From Smittia aterrima (Eukaryota > Arthropoda > Insecta > Diptera > Chironomidae), in contig CP093831.1 in assembly GCA_033063855.1 (NCBI GenBank), positions 15,438,001 through 15,502,000 on the forward strand: a stretch of DNA of 64,000 bases. Reading direction: 5' to 3'. Below, one piece after another: positions 9,301-22,933 of the stretch; positions within the stretch are counted from its first letter, which is position 1, and every line of letters starts with the position of its first letter. The notes under the pieces are model-generated. The model did not search any database, was not told the origin of the DNA, and worked only from the letters and a program-made list of their open reading frames with translations. Both the position numbers and the translations under genes were made by a program.

Positions 9301-12300
9301 GACACATGTTTATGAATTAGAATTTATTAGACTGGGAATGTCGTCGAGCGAAACGCGCTTCGAGTTTTTATTGAACTTGCATTTTCTTTTCTCTAGACCA
9401 AGAGACAACTTGTGGGTGTTGGTAAAGTATGTCAACAAGAAACAATTGAGATTGATTTATTAGTTTATAAAAAACAAACTTCACTGAATTATATTTTGAT
9501 TTAAATTGATTGAATTATTCGTGCTCACTTGTGTCACTACGCGTTCCGAAAAAAGACAACAAATACTTTATTTTGAAAGTTATTTTCAATATCTTAGCCA
9601 CTGCTAACAATTCTGCATTTTGAAAAGAAATAATCTTTAATTAGAATCTTTTTCACAACATTTCAAACGGAACTTCTCTGAAGTATCAAAATTAAAATGA
9701 AATTCATCCTCAGACTGCTCTCCAATCAGCGATAAGAATTCTTCTACAGCAAAACATTATTTTATAAGTCATCAGACTATCTATATCTTTAATCAAATCT
9801 CTGATATTTGAAACTTCACGCGATCATTTCCTATACGTACAATGTAAAATTTTGTTCCACTCAATCCAAATTCAAGTGATAACTCAGCATGTTCTCAATC
9901 ATATTCGTGCGGTTAAAGATTCTTTATTTGTTCCGCCCTCAATATGAAATTGATTCACGTAGATTTTCCAACGAAAATCGATAGCGATAAAAAATGAATT
10001 TAGATCGAATCGCATTGCTGCTTAATGTTCCTCTTTCGAGTTTTTCGCTAAGATGATATTTGCATATGAAAGGGAAACTCATCAAGGCTGATTCATCATT
10101 TGAATGGGAACAAAGTCGAGAGCTTTCCCAGAAAGTTCTTATCATTCGCGATTCACACAAAATGTGCACATTGAAGCTGACGAAAAACTCAATTTAACTT
10201 AACAGCAAACATTTGAAGACACTTGAAATTATTTAAACAGCTGAAATGTCAACGTGCAAGTGACGAGAGCAAACAGACTTTGGTGTTTGTTGAAACGAAG
10301 AAAATTTTAGTTCAAACAGTCATCACACAAATACTGTTTTATCTTAAGAAATAACAGAAGTTCCACAGGTTTCATTTGATGTCAAATGGGAAAACATTCA
10401 AATTAATTCACAGATCTCTGTCGTCAGCAGAGAGAATCCAATTACATATCAAATCATCAAACCCTCTCAATTGACTTTCTTCGTCTCTTTCGAATAGAAA
10501 ATTCTTCCGGCCAACAATAAACAAAACAAAGCAACTACTACAAGATTCAAAGCATAAATTCCCTTGCTTAACGCATAATTGCGTCGTAGTCTTGAATGAA
10601 GAAAATATTTTCTTCCCGTAGTTGTCTTTGTCTCTTTTTTCCTTTCCGCCTTTTATGAGCCTTCTAATTTTCTCTGATAAGCAATCATCCATGTATTTAT
10701 GAGCTTGGATTCCCATGCATTTTCTTTTATTTTTCGCTCCAGTTCTTGTCGTCAGTCTCATCACGATTTAATTGTTTTCAACATCCTCGCAGCATGAACA
10801 TCAAGATAGTTTGTTATAGATTGAATGAAAAAACTCTTATTACTGTGGCAATTGTTAAGAACTTGAATCCTGACCTGATTGTTGACAAAGTCTTAAAGTA
10901 ATTCATCGATTAAGGACTTAAAAGATTTTCTATAATTAAAATGAGATTTCAGCTCAATATTCACTAATGCGGATAAAAGACGAGACTTGAGAGCGATGTG
11001 AATGCTGAAACTCGTGTGAGAACATCACGAACGTGGAGAAATTTGCTGATGATGAGATTGGGTTGGTGCTTGAGCTGAAACAATAGAAAATCCGTCAGCT
11101 TCACTTGTTAGGAAGAACAATTCGATTTCTTATCACGTTTCAAATCTGTTTTTACTAAATTTTTTTAGTCTTTTGTGCGGCGAGAAAAAATGATGAAAAT
11201 TTGTTTGGAAATTCAATAAATTTTCTTTCTCCAATTCAGTATTATCGCTCAGTGCACAAGTTTCATCAGTGCTGAACACAGAAAGGTCATAAATAGCAGT
11301 GATTGAAGCCGGAAAAATCAATGGCAATCGAAAATTCTTTTGTCCTTTTTCTAATTCAAGAAAACTTTTCAGCTCGCTGCCCTCAAAACGAGAAATACTT
11401 GAAAGTAGGATGTGGAGCTGCAATGATTATGGAAATTAATACGAGATAAGGACCGTTCGAGCTGGAAAATTTGTCATTTTCCGATCGCTTTTAGTTTTTT
11501 TTTTCAATTTAATGAGTCGATCTGAATAATGTCGAATCCATTAACTTTGTTCTATTTTTTCTTGATTCAAGATTTTTCTGTGATTTGATGAACAGAATAA
11601 ACTTTTTGTGTGCACTGTTTTAATTAACTCGATAAGAGTTTTATTTCAATTGCACAAAGCCAATCCGATATCGTGAAATTGTATCTGGTTGTTCCACTTA
11701 AAATCACTTCAGTGGAAATATTGATTCGACGCCCAAATTACTGATCAGATTGCACAAACAAAGTCAGAGCTCTGGAATTCAGCGCAAAGATTATTGAATC
11801 AAAGGTGTTCAATTCGTTTCGGGAATATTCGGGTTATTAGATTTGCTAATATTGCTTTAAATTTGTTTATCATCACGTCAAGTTTGAAAGAAATTTTTGA
11901 GTCATTTACCTGTTCGTTCGTTTGTATACTCAAGAACTATTTTTTCATGAATTATCTTCGCCGGTGCGTGCTTTGATTGTATTTGTGTTGCGAACCGGCC
12001 GAAAAAAGCGAACAACGAAAGAATTTCTGTTTCAACAATGAATTTTCAACGAGATTCAAGTTCATTTATTATTTTTTCCTCTTTCTCTCTCTCTTCTGTC
12101 TTTCGCTTCTCGGATATTCAGGTTTCTTTACATAGAATGAGACAACAACGACGAAGAAGTTTCACCTCATCAATTGCTTGTACATTCATCTCAATGTATT
12201 TACTCACCTCACGATCACGCTAAAACTTGGCGATCCGATTAAGTTATTTAAGGTCAATCGAGAACTCGTCAGCTTTAATCTCGAAAAGCGCAATAATCAT

Positions 12301-13745
12301 AATAACTTGTAATAGATAAGATTTCATTTCCACGAGGCACGCAATGAAACGTTGACATGCACTTGAATATTTCCTCAATACACGAACAAAATTCTTTGTT
12401 GTCGTTACAAAGTGAGAGCGACAGTTGCATGTGGTACAGTCTCGAAAGTATCACGATTGCAATTTGTTCACGAATAAATCTTTTCATGAAAACCAAAACA
12501 AATGTCTCACTATTTAAATCCACTAAATTATAATTATTCCGATTTTGATTTATTCACTTCTTAGCCCATTGCCGCATATTTTCATATTTATGAGCTTTTT
12601 CCTCTTGGCATCTTCTAATGGGATTACTTCCGTCAAGCGAAGGAATTTTCGAAGATTTCTCAGCTTCCTGGTATTTTCTTCTGGCATTTCAATGAAAATG
12701 CATCAACAACTAAATAAAACGAAAACTCATTTTGCCAAATTTCCATAACAAAAACGAGTCTTATGTTAATTATTAACAAAAAATACGAGCACGGCTTGGT
12801 TTCCTTTAGAAGGAACTTTCATTTATTTGAATTTGTTCTGTCAATTCGTTTCGGGAAATAACTAAAATCATCCGTGACTGAGAATAGCCGATAGCACGAA
12901 AAGTTTAACGCAAATCGCTCGTAAAATGTGATCAAAATCACGCGCTAGCTTGTTTATGACACCACAGAAATCGAGCCACAGCAAAGTGAAGCTACTTCGG
13001 GGAAATGAAGTCGTTGCTCTAATATTGTAAGCATCGATGAGTTGCGGTCTTTAGAATATTCCCTTATCGACACAAAGCGATGACAGCATCTTTCTCTATT
13101 CAATTCGCTTCGTCACTTGCCATGTTCAATATTTTCTTGTGAATGAATAAAGTCAAAGTTTGCTTCAGTGCCAGATGCTTTTCTATAGAATTTTCATGTC
13201 AAAGAATTTTAATTCCATACAGAATATTATAGTCGTCCAAGAATTGGGTTGAACGTAATGCGACTGCTAAACAAATTCTTTGTTTTTGTTCGATGCAAAT
13301 AACTTTCATTCCTCGACTTGGGATGATAATCTTTGGCACGAAAGCGAAAGCAATAAAATCAGCAGGTAAATGGTGCGAGAGATTAAAGCTTACTTGATCT
13401 CTGAATAGAAGAGTCAAGGCCAACAAAGTGGAAATGGAACGTTTTCGCGGTTCGGTGAACACTCATACATTCGATGTCAATCGAAGTGGCGCCAAGTTCA
13501 CGGCTCACAAAACTCAAATTTCCATCTGCTTTTGCTTTTTCCTTTTCTTTCCTCACATTCACATCGTATTTGACTTTCCCAGAAGTCTTTTCAAAGAACA
13601 ACTCTCCGCCAAGTCAATAAATCAAAATTCATTTAATGATGTCACATTAGACGCTCCAAACAGATCGCATGTCGTACTCGTAAACCATAAATCGCACAAA
13701 CGTTTCCTTCCTCTTCATGTTGACAGACAAAGCGAGGTTTATTGA
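6340..13745 (+). repeat. Left arm of a ~16-kb imperfect palindrome
   Basis: This stretch reappears reverse-complemented at 14285-22370. Anchors read by eye: 6434-6560 with 22120-22250, 7720-7790 with 20330-20410, 9040-9215 with 19050-19230, 11690-11900 with 16610-16810, and 13629-13700 with 14340-14410. Some blocks differ at only a few positions, for example around 11,700-11,900, while others carry many substitutions and indels. Boundaries are approximate. The start is ~150 bases after the POLG2 stop. Open frames here (for example 7708-8040 and 10408-10764) are AT-rich, lack family features and are broken in the other arm, so I call no gene. Confidence 0.9.
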
Positions 13746-14284
13746 TGCTCGGTTTTGATGGTTTCAATGATTTGAGGGCGCTTTCAATTTACTCGATTGG
13801 AAATATTATACTTTGAAATTTCCTAATGTTGTCGTCACTTTAATTACTTTACAATGTTTGTTCGAGGACTTATTCTAACTTTAGAGTTCAGCAAACAACT
13901 TCTTTTTTCGCTTTTGCAATTTTCTTTCAATTTGTTGACATTAAGCGTTTTTCGCGAGAGCAGAGTTTCGATTTCAATTAATTCCAACAATGAATGAACA
14001 GAACAGAAGCCTCGAAGCCAAATAAAACATAATTCAGTTAGTCATCTGCCATTTCCCATATTTCATCGCGCTTTTGTTTAATCGCGATATTCATTCTGTC
14101 CGAGTGAAAAAATCATCATTATTTTCCACGCTGAAAAAACAAGAGTTTTCAATTTTGGCGGCACCAACCGAGATACAACTGAATATGCAAATCTATGGAA
14201 CTATTCACGTTTTCCGAACGTTTTCACAATTTATGATTTTTCGCTATTTTTCATCGTGACTCCAAAAAATCTGTGTCGTTGAGC
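13746..14284. other. Unpaired spacer at the palindrome centre
   Basis: About 540 bases in which I could not match the two sides, apart from faint similarity near the edges (TGATGCTCG near 13742 against GAGCATCGC near 14281). No open reading frame of interest. If the region were transcribed, this would be the loop of the hairpin. Confidence 0.6.
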
Positions 14285-17200
14285 ATCGCAAATAAATATC
14301 AAATAAACAATTATTTACTGCCGTTATGTGGAGGAGAGTGGAAGGAAACTTTTGTGTGATTTATGGCTGACGATATGCAATCTGGTTTGGGCGCCTAATG
14401 TGACATCATTAAATAATTCTGATTTATTGAGTCAGCGGAGAGTTGCTACTTGAAATGATTTTTGTGTGGAAAAGGTTAATAGTGAAAATGGAGATCCGTG
14501 GGATGGTTCAAATCTTGGCGCCGCTTTGATATAAAAGCATTTGTATTATTGCTCAGCGAACCGCGAAAATGTCTCACTTTAAGGCCTTGACTCTTCGAAC
14601 TCTGACATTAAGTGACTTTTATCTTCCGAACAATTTACCTGCTGATTTTATTGGCAAAGCTTTTATGCCAAGAAATAAACGTTTTAAGTGAACAATAAAA
14701 TTTCTATTTGCCAACAAAGGCATTCGCATAGCAAACAAGCAATTTGTTAAAAATAATTCTAGTTCTTAAAAGAATTAAAATTCTTCATCTAAGGAAGTCA
14801 GATCAAGAAGGTAGAAGCATCTGGCAACGTATTAAGTAGATTTTCATGAAATGTTTGGTATTTTTATAAAATTTTATAGGTGGTGACGCAGCAGATTGAG
14901 TTCAGAAAGATTCTGTCAACGCCTCATGTGGATGAAAGAAAATATAAAAGACCGCAACTCATCGATGTTTACAATTTTAAAGCGACAACATTTCCCTGAT
15001 GGTTCGTACGGTTTACAACAGATCGAGTTCTGTGGTGTCATAAAATATTCGTGACTTTGATCACTATGAGGCGTTAGAGCTTCTGAAACTTTACGAGCGA
15101 TCTGAGTTCAAGTTTTCATGATATCGGCTACTTCACGGTTGATGTCGATTAATTCCCAAAGCGAATTGAACCATCGCAGATCAAGATAAATGGAAAAACC
15201 CAAGACAGATTTAAAGAAAAATCGTTGGCACATGCTCGCGTTTTTGTCATTAATCATTAATGCTCGTGTTTATGCATTTTAACAAAATAAATATTTGACA
15301 ACTCTTTCGTAACTCGTCGAAGGAAATATTCGTTTGTACTGTTCATTCCGAGTCATGATTCCAAGAGTCTTTGATTTATCGTTTTTTGATGCATTTCTTC
15401 CGAAAAAGCCAGAGAAGGAAATAGAACGATTTTCCAGTAAGCTGGGAAATCCTCGAAAATTCTCTGCTGCTTATTATTGTTGCGGGAAGTAATCCCATTA
15501 GAAGATGCCAAGAAGAAAATCTCATAAATATGAAAATATGCGGAACTGAACGAAAAAGAGAATAAATTACCAATCGAAATAATTATGAGTGATGCAATAG
15601 TTTCAAAAAAAAAATAATAATAATTCCCGTAACAATTTTTCTTAAGTCTGTTAATTCTCGGGATTAAGTTTTTCAAGAGAATTTCTGACTTTTTGAATCA
15701 ACAAAATGAAATGTTTCAATTTTTCTATTTCCACCTTTCATGTTGATTTGATTTCGAAAACTTTTGCTACAATCGATCACGAGCAGTCAACATGTTCTTA
15801 AGAATTTTCCTCACAACTTTCACAAAATGAAGCACAACCAAGCAACAGTCGCACAAGAACGAACTCACACAACAAGCGTCGCAAAACATCACACAAAGAA
15901 GTTTTACTTTTGTATTTGCCAGTATTCTACTGAACCTCGAGGAAGAAACATCGCGTTTGCTTTCACCGGTACAATCAGTTATGGATTAATTACAGCAAAA
16001 CAAAAGATAAATTAATAACGACAATATCGCTTTTCGATCAGCGACTTGGATTACGCGTTGTGAAGCCATTGAAGGCAAATAAAATAAATAATAAAATTTA
16101 ATGTGCCATCGAAAATCACGATTGGCTTAGTTAAAGTGAAAGGAAATATCAGCCTAAAGCTTAATAAAAGAAATAAACGAGAAACGAAATCATTTCGAAT
16201 CAAATTAAATTATAAAGTTCTCGAAGATCGTTTGCACGCCACAGGGTGATCCGTCGTTGGAATAATAATCAGCGACAGGAAAGAATAAATACAAAGAGGA
16301 GCAAAGTGTACATGCAATTGTTGATGAGGTGAAATGTGAAATTGCTTCAGAGTCTTTACCGCTGTCTCAGTCTATGTAAAGAAACCTGAATATCGAGAAG
16401 CGAAAGACAGAAGAGAGAGAGAAAGAGGAAAAAATAATAAATGAACTTGAATCTCGTTGAAAATTCATTGTTGAAACAGAAATTCTTTCGTTGTTCGCTT
16501 TTTTCGGCCGGTTCGCAACACAAACACAATCAAAGCACGCACCGGCGAAGATAATTCATGAAAAAATAGTTCTCGAGTATACAAACGAACGAACAGGTAA
16601 ATGACACAAAAAGTTTAAGTTCTTTCAAACTTGACGTGATGATAAACAAATTTAAAGCAATATTAGCAAATCTAATAACCCGAATATTCCCGAAACGAAT
16701 TGAACACCTTTGATTCAATAATCTTTGCTCTGAATTCCAGAGCTCTGACTTTGTTTGTGCAATCTGATCAGTAATTTCGGCGTCGAATCAATATTTCCAC
16801 TGAAGTGATTTTAAGTGGAACAACCAGATACAATTTCACGATATCGGATTGGCTTTGTGCAATTGAAATAAAACTCTTATCGAGTTAATTAAAACAGTGC
16901 ACACAAAAAGTTGATTCTGTTCATCAAATCACAGAAAAATCTTGAATCAAGAAAAAATAGAACAAAGTTAATGGATTCGACATTATTCAGATCGACTCAT
17001 TAAATTGAAAAAAAAAATCAAAGCTATCGGAAAAAGGAAAACGACAAATTTTCCAGTTCGAGCGGTTCTTCTCTCGTATTAATTTCCATAATCATTGCAG
17101 CTCCAATTTCGTTTCCAAGTTCTTTTAGCTTTGAGTGGCGAGCTGAAAAGTTTTTTTTCTGAATTAGAAAAAGGACAAAAGAATTTTCAATTGCCATTGA

Positions 17201-20200
17201 TTTTCCGGCTTCAATCACTGCTGTTTATGACTTTTTTCTCGACAGCATTGATAAAGAGGAAAATGCAATAAAAATAGAAAAATTTATTGAATTTCCAAAC
17301 TAATTTTCATCATTTTTTTTCGCCGCACAAAAGACTAAAATTTTTTTTAGTAAAACATTATTTGAAACGTGATAAGAAATCGAATTCTTCTTAACAAGTG
17401 AAGCTGCTGCTGCCGGCTTCTCTTTTGTTTCATCTCAAGCAATCTCATCATCAGCAAATTTCTCCACGTTCGTGATGTTCTCACACGAGTTTCAGCATGC
17501 ACATCGCTCTCAAGTCTCGTCTTTTATCCGCATTAGTGAATATTGAACTGAAAATTCTATTTAATTGTGGCGAACACTTGGGTCATCGCCCGAGAAATCA
17601 CTTCGACAATTTCTTGTCAGTCACGTCACGTTTAAGTTCAAAATTACTTTTCAATCGGCTCTCGACTTCAAACATTGTCACTGAAAATAAAGTTTGTTGG
17701 TCCCCCCCAATGTGTCTGAACATAGAGCGAGAATGTCGAGGACAATTAAATCGTGATGGGACTGAAAAGAAGCGAGGAATCAAAAGAAATGCATGATCCA
17801 TGCATGATTGCTTATCGAGGGGCATAAAAGGGCTCATAAACTGCGAAAACAAAATGCGAAGAGGAGAAAAGTTTTCCTTATTCAAGTCTACGACGCAATT
17901 AGGCGTTAAAGAAGGGAAATATGCTTTGACTTTTGTAGTAGTTTCTTGTTTGTTGATGGCTTAAGATTTGATTAAGATTTGATGGGCGAATAAGAAGAAA
18001 GTCAATTGAGAGGGTTTGACGATTTGATCTGTAATTGGATTCTCTTTGCTGACGACAGAGATCTGTGAATTAATTTGAATGTTTTCCCATTTGACATCAA
18101 ATGAAACCTGTAGAATTCAATTTTCTTCTATGCCTTTCAACATCGGAATCTGTTTGCTCTCGTCAACTTCACGTTTGATAAATTTAAAGTTTCTTCAAAT
18201 GTTTGAATCGTTTAAGAAGAAACTAAAAGACTCGACGTCTTTAATGTTCACATTTCGTGTGAATCGCAAGTGATTACAATCTCTTTAAGAAGTTCCCTCT
18301 TCCTTTACATTCGAATGATGAATCAGAAAGTTTCCTTTTGTGCAAAAATTTTATCTTCGCCGAAAATTCAAAATCCCATCATTAAGCGATTCAATCTAAA
18401 TTCATTTTTCTATCGATTTTCGGTGAAGAGTCTACGTGAATCAATTTAAGATTGAGCAAGGAAAAGAATCTTTAACCGAAGGAGAATGATTGAGAATGGG
18501 CTGAGCTGCTACTTGAATTGAGATTCGTGAGTGGCTACAAATCAGTTTCATTGCACAGCTGTAAATGATCGTCAGATTTTGAAATGCAAAGCACAAGAAT
18601 TCGAATCGACAATTTCTGATTTCTTCACTCGAATCGAGACAGCTGAATCGCTTTTATTATACTCAAAGCAATCTTTGGACGTGTATTTGAGATTCTTTCA
18701 CACAAGGCGCGTAATACAAGTAAAACGATCTCGATTTCTTGTGAATATTTAATTCGATCAATTTAAATCAAAATAAAGTTCATTGGAGTTTGTATAATAT
18801 AAACTAATAAATCAATCTCAATTGGTTCTCTTTGAAAGGAATTCCATATTTCAAACACCCATACGCTTACACTCAGCAACTTGAATAGCAAACTGCAATT
18901 TTCATAAAACTCCGAGACAACATTCTCCGTCTAATAAATTCAAACACACGAGCATGTGACTTTGAAACTAACTCTCAATTCGCGACTAGCATGAGAACTG
19001 TTTAGTCTGACATAAATCATCGAGTCCAATCAAGTCATTTAGCTACAAGTCGCTTCAATACAAGCAAAACTTGTCATGTGGCTTCAGTTTTTGTCTCGGA
19101 ACATTGAGCGCCGCAATTATAATCAAATGTTCTGGAAATTCATTATTCCGAAGAAACGCAAGTTTGTGTCGTCGCAGCAGAACTTTTGAACGGAAAAATA
19201 TGCTGTTCTGCTTCCTGTTAATGACCACCGAAAAAAATTTGTTTGCTCTGCTCCACAATTGTGTTGCCGCTTCGTTAACTACCCCAAGCTCATGTTCTTC
19301 ACGATGCTAACAATCGCTGGCATCACCACAAAAAATGGTTTCTTTTTTATTATTTTGCATTTCAATAAACGAGAGGGAAAAAGTTTCAGGATTCAGTTTC
19401 CTTTCTCTGTCGTTTGACAATAACACGATACTTGCAGTTCGCCCAAGAAAGAAAAGAGTTTCATAAATCGTGCCTTGCCCAACATAAAACATTAATTTAT
19501 AAACTTGCGAAAATATTTTTTGGCCATCGAAAGGGAAAAGTTCATTCAGAGCGCACGCTGTGTGAGTCTATTAAAATAATATGTTTCGCAATGTGATCCG
19601 ACGTTGAATGGAACTGAGATGAAGCATGAACATTCCTCCGAAAAATTAAAACTCATCAGAGCGAGAACGATAATTCGTTGAATTATTTGGTAACTTCCCT
19701 TTTCCCTTTCCGAGTGTGTCGCTATAATCAACCGAAACTGAAACTCACAATTTTTATCACGCGGTAGACTTTCTTAGAAACTGTTTTGGGTTTAGCGTTG
19801 AAAATTTAATAATTTTTTTGTTTCCATGCCCTAGAAGTAAGAATATTAAATTCTAAACTTTCTCACTGAAATATCCTCGAGCTTCGAAAAATCTATATTT
19901 CTCCATTCTCCGCTTTGACTCAACGACTTTCAAGTCTAAACCAACGAGTTTTGTAAAATCGTCGCCTCTTGAGTCACGGAACTCGCTGCTATTTAATGGA
20001 TTTGTGATAACCCAGTTCAGCTTTGCTCGAGTACACTCACGTGCAAAATGGCCATTTCAAGCGTGGAAACCTGAGCAAATCATTTTTATTCATTCAATTA
20101 GTTTGACATCTGAGATCAACCTACAATCTTGATCGCAGTTTTCCTGCTAAGTTTAACTGTTAGTCGAAAATAAATTGGAACTTTTTGTGGCGTTAACATG

Positions 20201-22370
20201 GAAACCAAATGTTGGAAAATGTAAAGTAATTAAAAAGCAATTATCAAGTTTAAATTCTTCAATTTTCAAGCGAGTCGTTTTTCAGTATTTTCTCGGGAAA
20301 AGCGAAATAATCTTTCAGAGTCATCTTTCAATCGCGAAGCTAAGAATTTGCTGATTTGATTAAATTTCCGTTTCGTTATGCATTTTGTCAAGACATCAGA
20401 CTTTATGACTGTCATCAGACGCTATTCGGGAATTTGGCATTGCTTGAAGCACGTGAACAGATTTCGATAAAGAAAAAGAGTCAATTTTCCCAACCGCAGA
20501 GTCAAACTATCAGAAAAACTCATAACTTCCCACCAATGATGTTCAATGCCGCTTTAATTTCCGATTTTATGACGCGAATCAGTTTCACTTGAGAAATTTC
20601 CTTTCTGTCGGGGAATGCCGCTTTGCAGTTGAAAGAAGTTTTGTTGCAAGCGAGAAATGGAACGAATTTTTTGGACATTAACACAAGCAAATAGAAAATT
20701 CTCGAGAATTGTATTTCCTTAAAAGACTTTGGCTCCTAATTAATTTCTTTTGTGGCTGCTATTCAAAATATCTTAAAGAGTGAAATATCTTTCACCAAGA
20801 ATTCGGAAATTAACAAAAGAACGAGAATCTTCTCGACTGATGAAAACGGAAATTTCCATTCGAATCCGAAACCATAAAAATTAAAACTTTATGACTTTTG
20901 TCGAAATCCTTTGAAGGCATTAATCTGCAAGAAAAATTTTGGTAATGAAAATACTCTTGAAACGAGAGGGAATTAAAGATTCGCTTCATGCTTGCATTCA
21001 CTCGTTCAATTCGTGGATTTGTTGAAAAATACGCATTACTCGAAGAAATTCCAAAAGTTTTTATCTAAAAATAACTTTGAACCAAATCTGTCTTCTTGAT
21101 GAAAAATCTGAGAACTGAGACTCTTAATATTATTCATCTTGTTGTCGAAACCCATTCGCTCATTTTTCATCTGCTTTTCAATTCGTAAATATGCTGGAAA
21201 GAGAAAAGATGATTTTCCTTAGAAAAAGAAATTCTTGTGAAACTGAGAACAGCTTGTGACATCGCTCTTGAAGTTCCGATTTGGAAGAAATAGCATTTGA
21301 ATCGTGAATCACTTAAGGAAAAACGTTTTCTAAAGTAAACTGTACTATAAATTATGTTTTCGAATGTAACTTGGGTTTTTCTACGAAGAAATAAATGATC
21401 TCTTATTTTCTTGAACTCACACGCAGAAGAAAAATCCTTCAAATGCTCGTTTTTGAATGGCTGGCTATCACTTGTTTCAACTTCACTGCACCTGTTGTGT
21501 CTCGTCTCTTCCTCAATCGAGAGAAATTGTCTAGAACGAAATGCGCTTCTAGGGATTTATATCCGATTGGACATTCATCGAAATTTCATCGTAAAATGAT
21601 CGAGAACTCGATGAAGAGGAAAACCCTCACAAGTCAATTAATGTAAACAAATAATCATAATTAATCCAAGCACTAATTGAATGATCTCTGAAAATAAATA
21701 AAGTCTAAAATTATTATTGCTTAAAGCGCTAATGAAATTGAATTTCAAATAAACAATCTGTCAATTCCAAAGTATTCAAAGAACGAGTCTAAGTGATTTC
21801 TATTTGACCCATTTAAATTGAAATGTGTAAAATATTTTTTGATTAGAGTTTTACGACTAGGTTGATGATTCAATTATGAAGCGTATGCGAATTTCTTCAG
21901 TGAATCGCTCGATAATTAAATTGACATCAAAAGAAGCCGAGAAAAAACATTCTCAACTTTTCCAGCTCAAGGTCAATTCGCCTTATGGGAAAAATAGTTT
22001 TTGCGTTCGCTCCAAACAAAGTTTGGTGGTTTTGACAAATCCTTTCAAAACATTTTTTCACGCTCTCGATCTCTTCAAGCCGTTTGTGCTTTTTCTTTCA
22101 TCTCATCAACGGTCAGCTTTGTACAAACATTGTTCAATGCTCCATCACTCGATTAATTATTTATTCCTCCACTCTCAACTAGTCTGCTCTCGTCGAGTGT
22201 AAAACAAATTTATTGAGTAAACATTTACATGTCGAGAGTCAAAAGAGAAAGAGAATGATCAGAAATTTCACACATTTTCTTTCTTCCATTGTTTACATTC
22301 GATTACTTTTTGCTACTTAAGAAAATTTTCTCTAATTAATTCGAGCCAATTTTTCCTCTTTTTTTGTGTC
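14285..22370 (-). repeat. Right arm of the ~16-kb imperfect palindrome
   Basis: Reverse-complement partner of 6340-13745. It is roughly 0.7 kb longer than the left arm because of indels, so the axis drifts from ~14,010 near the centre to ~14,350 at the outer ends. The outermost clear match is 22,230-22,340, against ~6,350-6,440 in the left arm. Terminal sequences beyond that show no obvious target-site duplication to the eye. No transposase or reverse transcriptase frame is present in the arm. Confidence 0.9.
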
Positions 22371-22933
22371 TCGCTAACCGAAATAGAAGCTGGAAATGTT
22401 TCTATTTCTGAACTGGCGAATACGCAATGATGTACATTGGTGGAGCGGTTTAGATCATTACGAAAATAGAACAGAAATAAATTTTATTTTGTATTGAAGA
22501 GCAATTGCCAAGGCCACAACTACTAATGAAAGAATTGAAAACCTGCAAAATATTTTTTTTAATTGAAATTCATTTGTTATCATCATCTAAGTTGACTTAT
22601 TTGGTCTCATTCTCGTTTCAGGTTTCCGTTCGTCAAAAAGATCTTCACAGCAAATTGCATACGTGGAGTGAAAGTGAATTTATAAATAAATTAAAATTGA
22701 ATAATGGCAGCACATGGATGTGAACTAATTGAACTGAAATAGCCAAGAATAGTTAAGTGGATTCAAAGATTCTCCCTCAATTAGCTTTTCCACATGTTGC
22801 AGAGATAATTCATACAGAACAGGGCTGCCTTGATAGGATAGAGAGTTTAAGTGATCAGTTTTAAATTTAAAACCATTTCAAAATTCTGAAATTTACGAGA
22901 AATAGTTACAACTTATCCCCACTTACAACAAGA
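22371..22933 (+). promoter_or_regulatory. Upstream region of the neprilysin-like gene
   Basis: Contains acceptor-like sequences (TCTCGTTTCAG ending at 22620, CACATGTTGCAG near 22800) that could bound a 5' untranslated exon, and an initiator-like ATCAGTTTT near 22854. No TATA box was found. The exact transcription start cannot be decided from sequence alone. Confidence 0.3.

Noticed and set aside
10408..10764. 118-codon frame on the minus strand
   Set aside because: Lies in the left palindrome arm and its counterpart in the right arm (~17.7-18.05 kb) is broken by indels and stops. No family features, and Lys-rich AT-type composition.
11794..16718. Matching frames (11794-11976 plus and 16530-16718 minus) that look like duplicated genes
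   Set aside because: The similarity follows from the palindrome at DNA level. Differences do not favour third codon positions, and one copy has an indel, so no protein-level selection is visible.
6340..22370. Foldback-type transposon as the source of the palindrome
   Set aside because: No transposase, no short internal tandem repeats and no visible target-site duplication. Kept only as a possibility needing comparison with an empty site.
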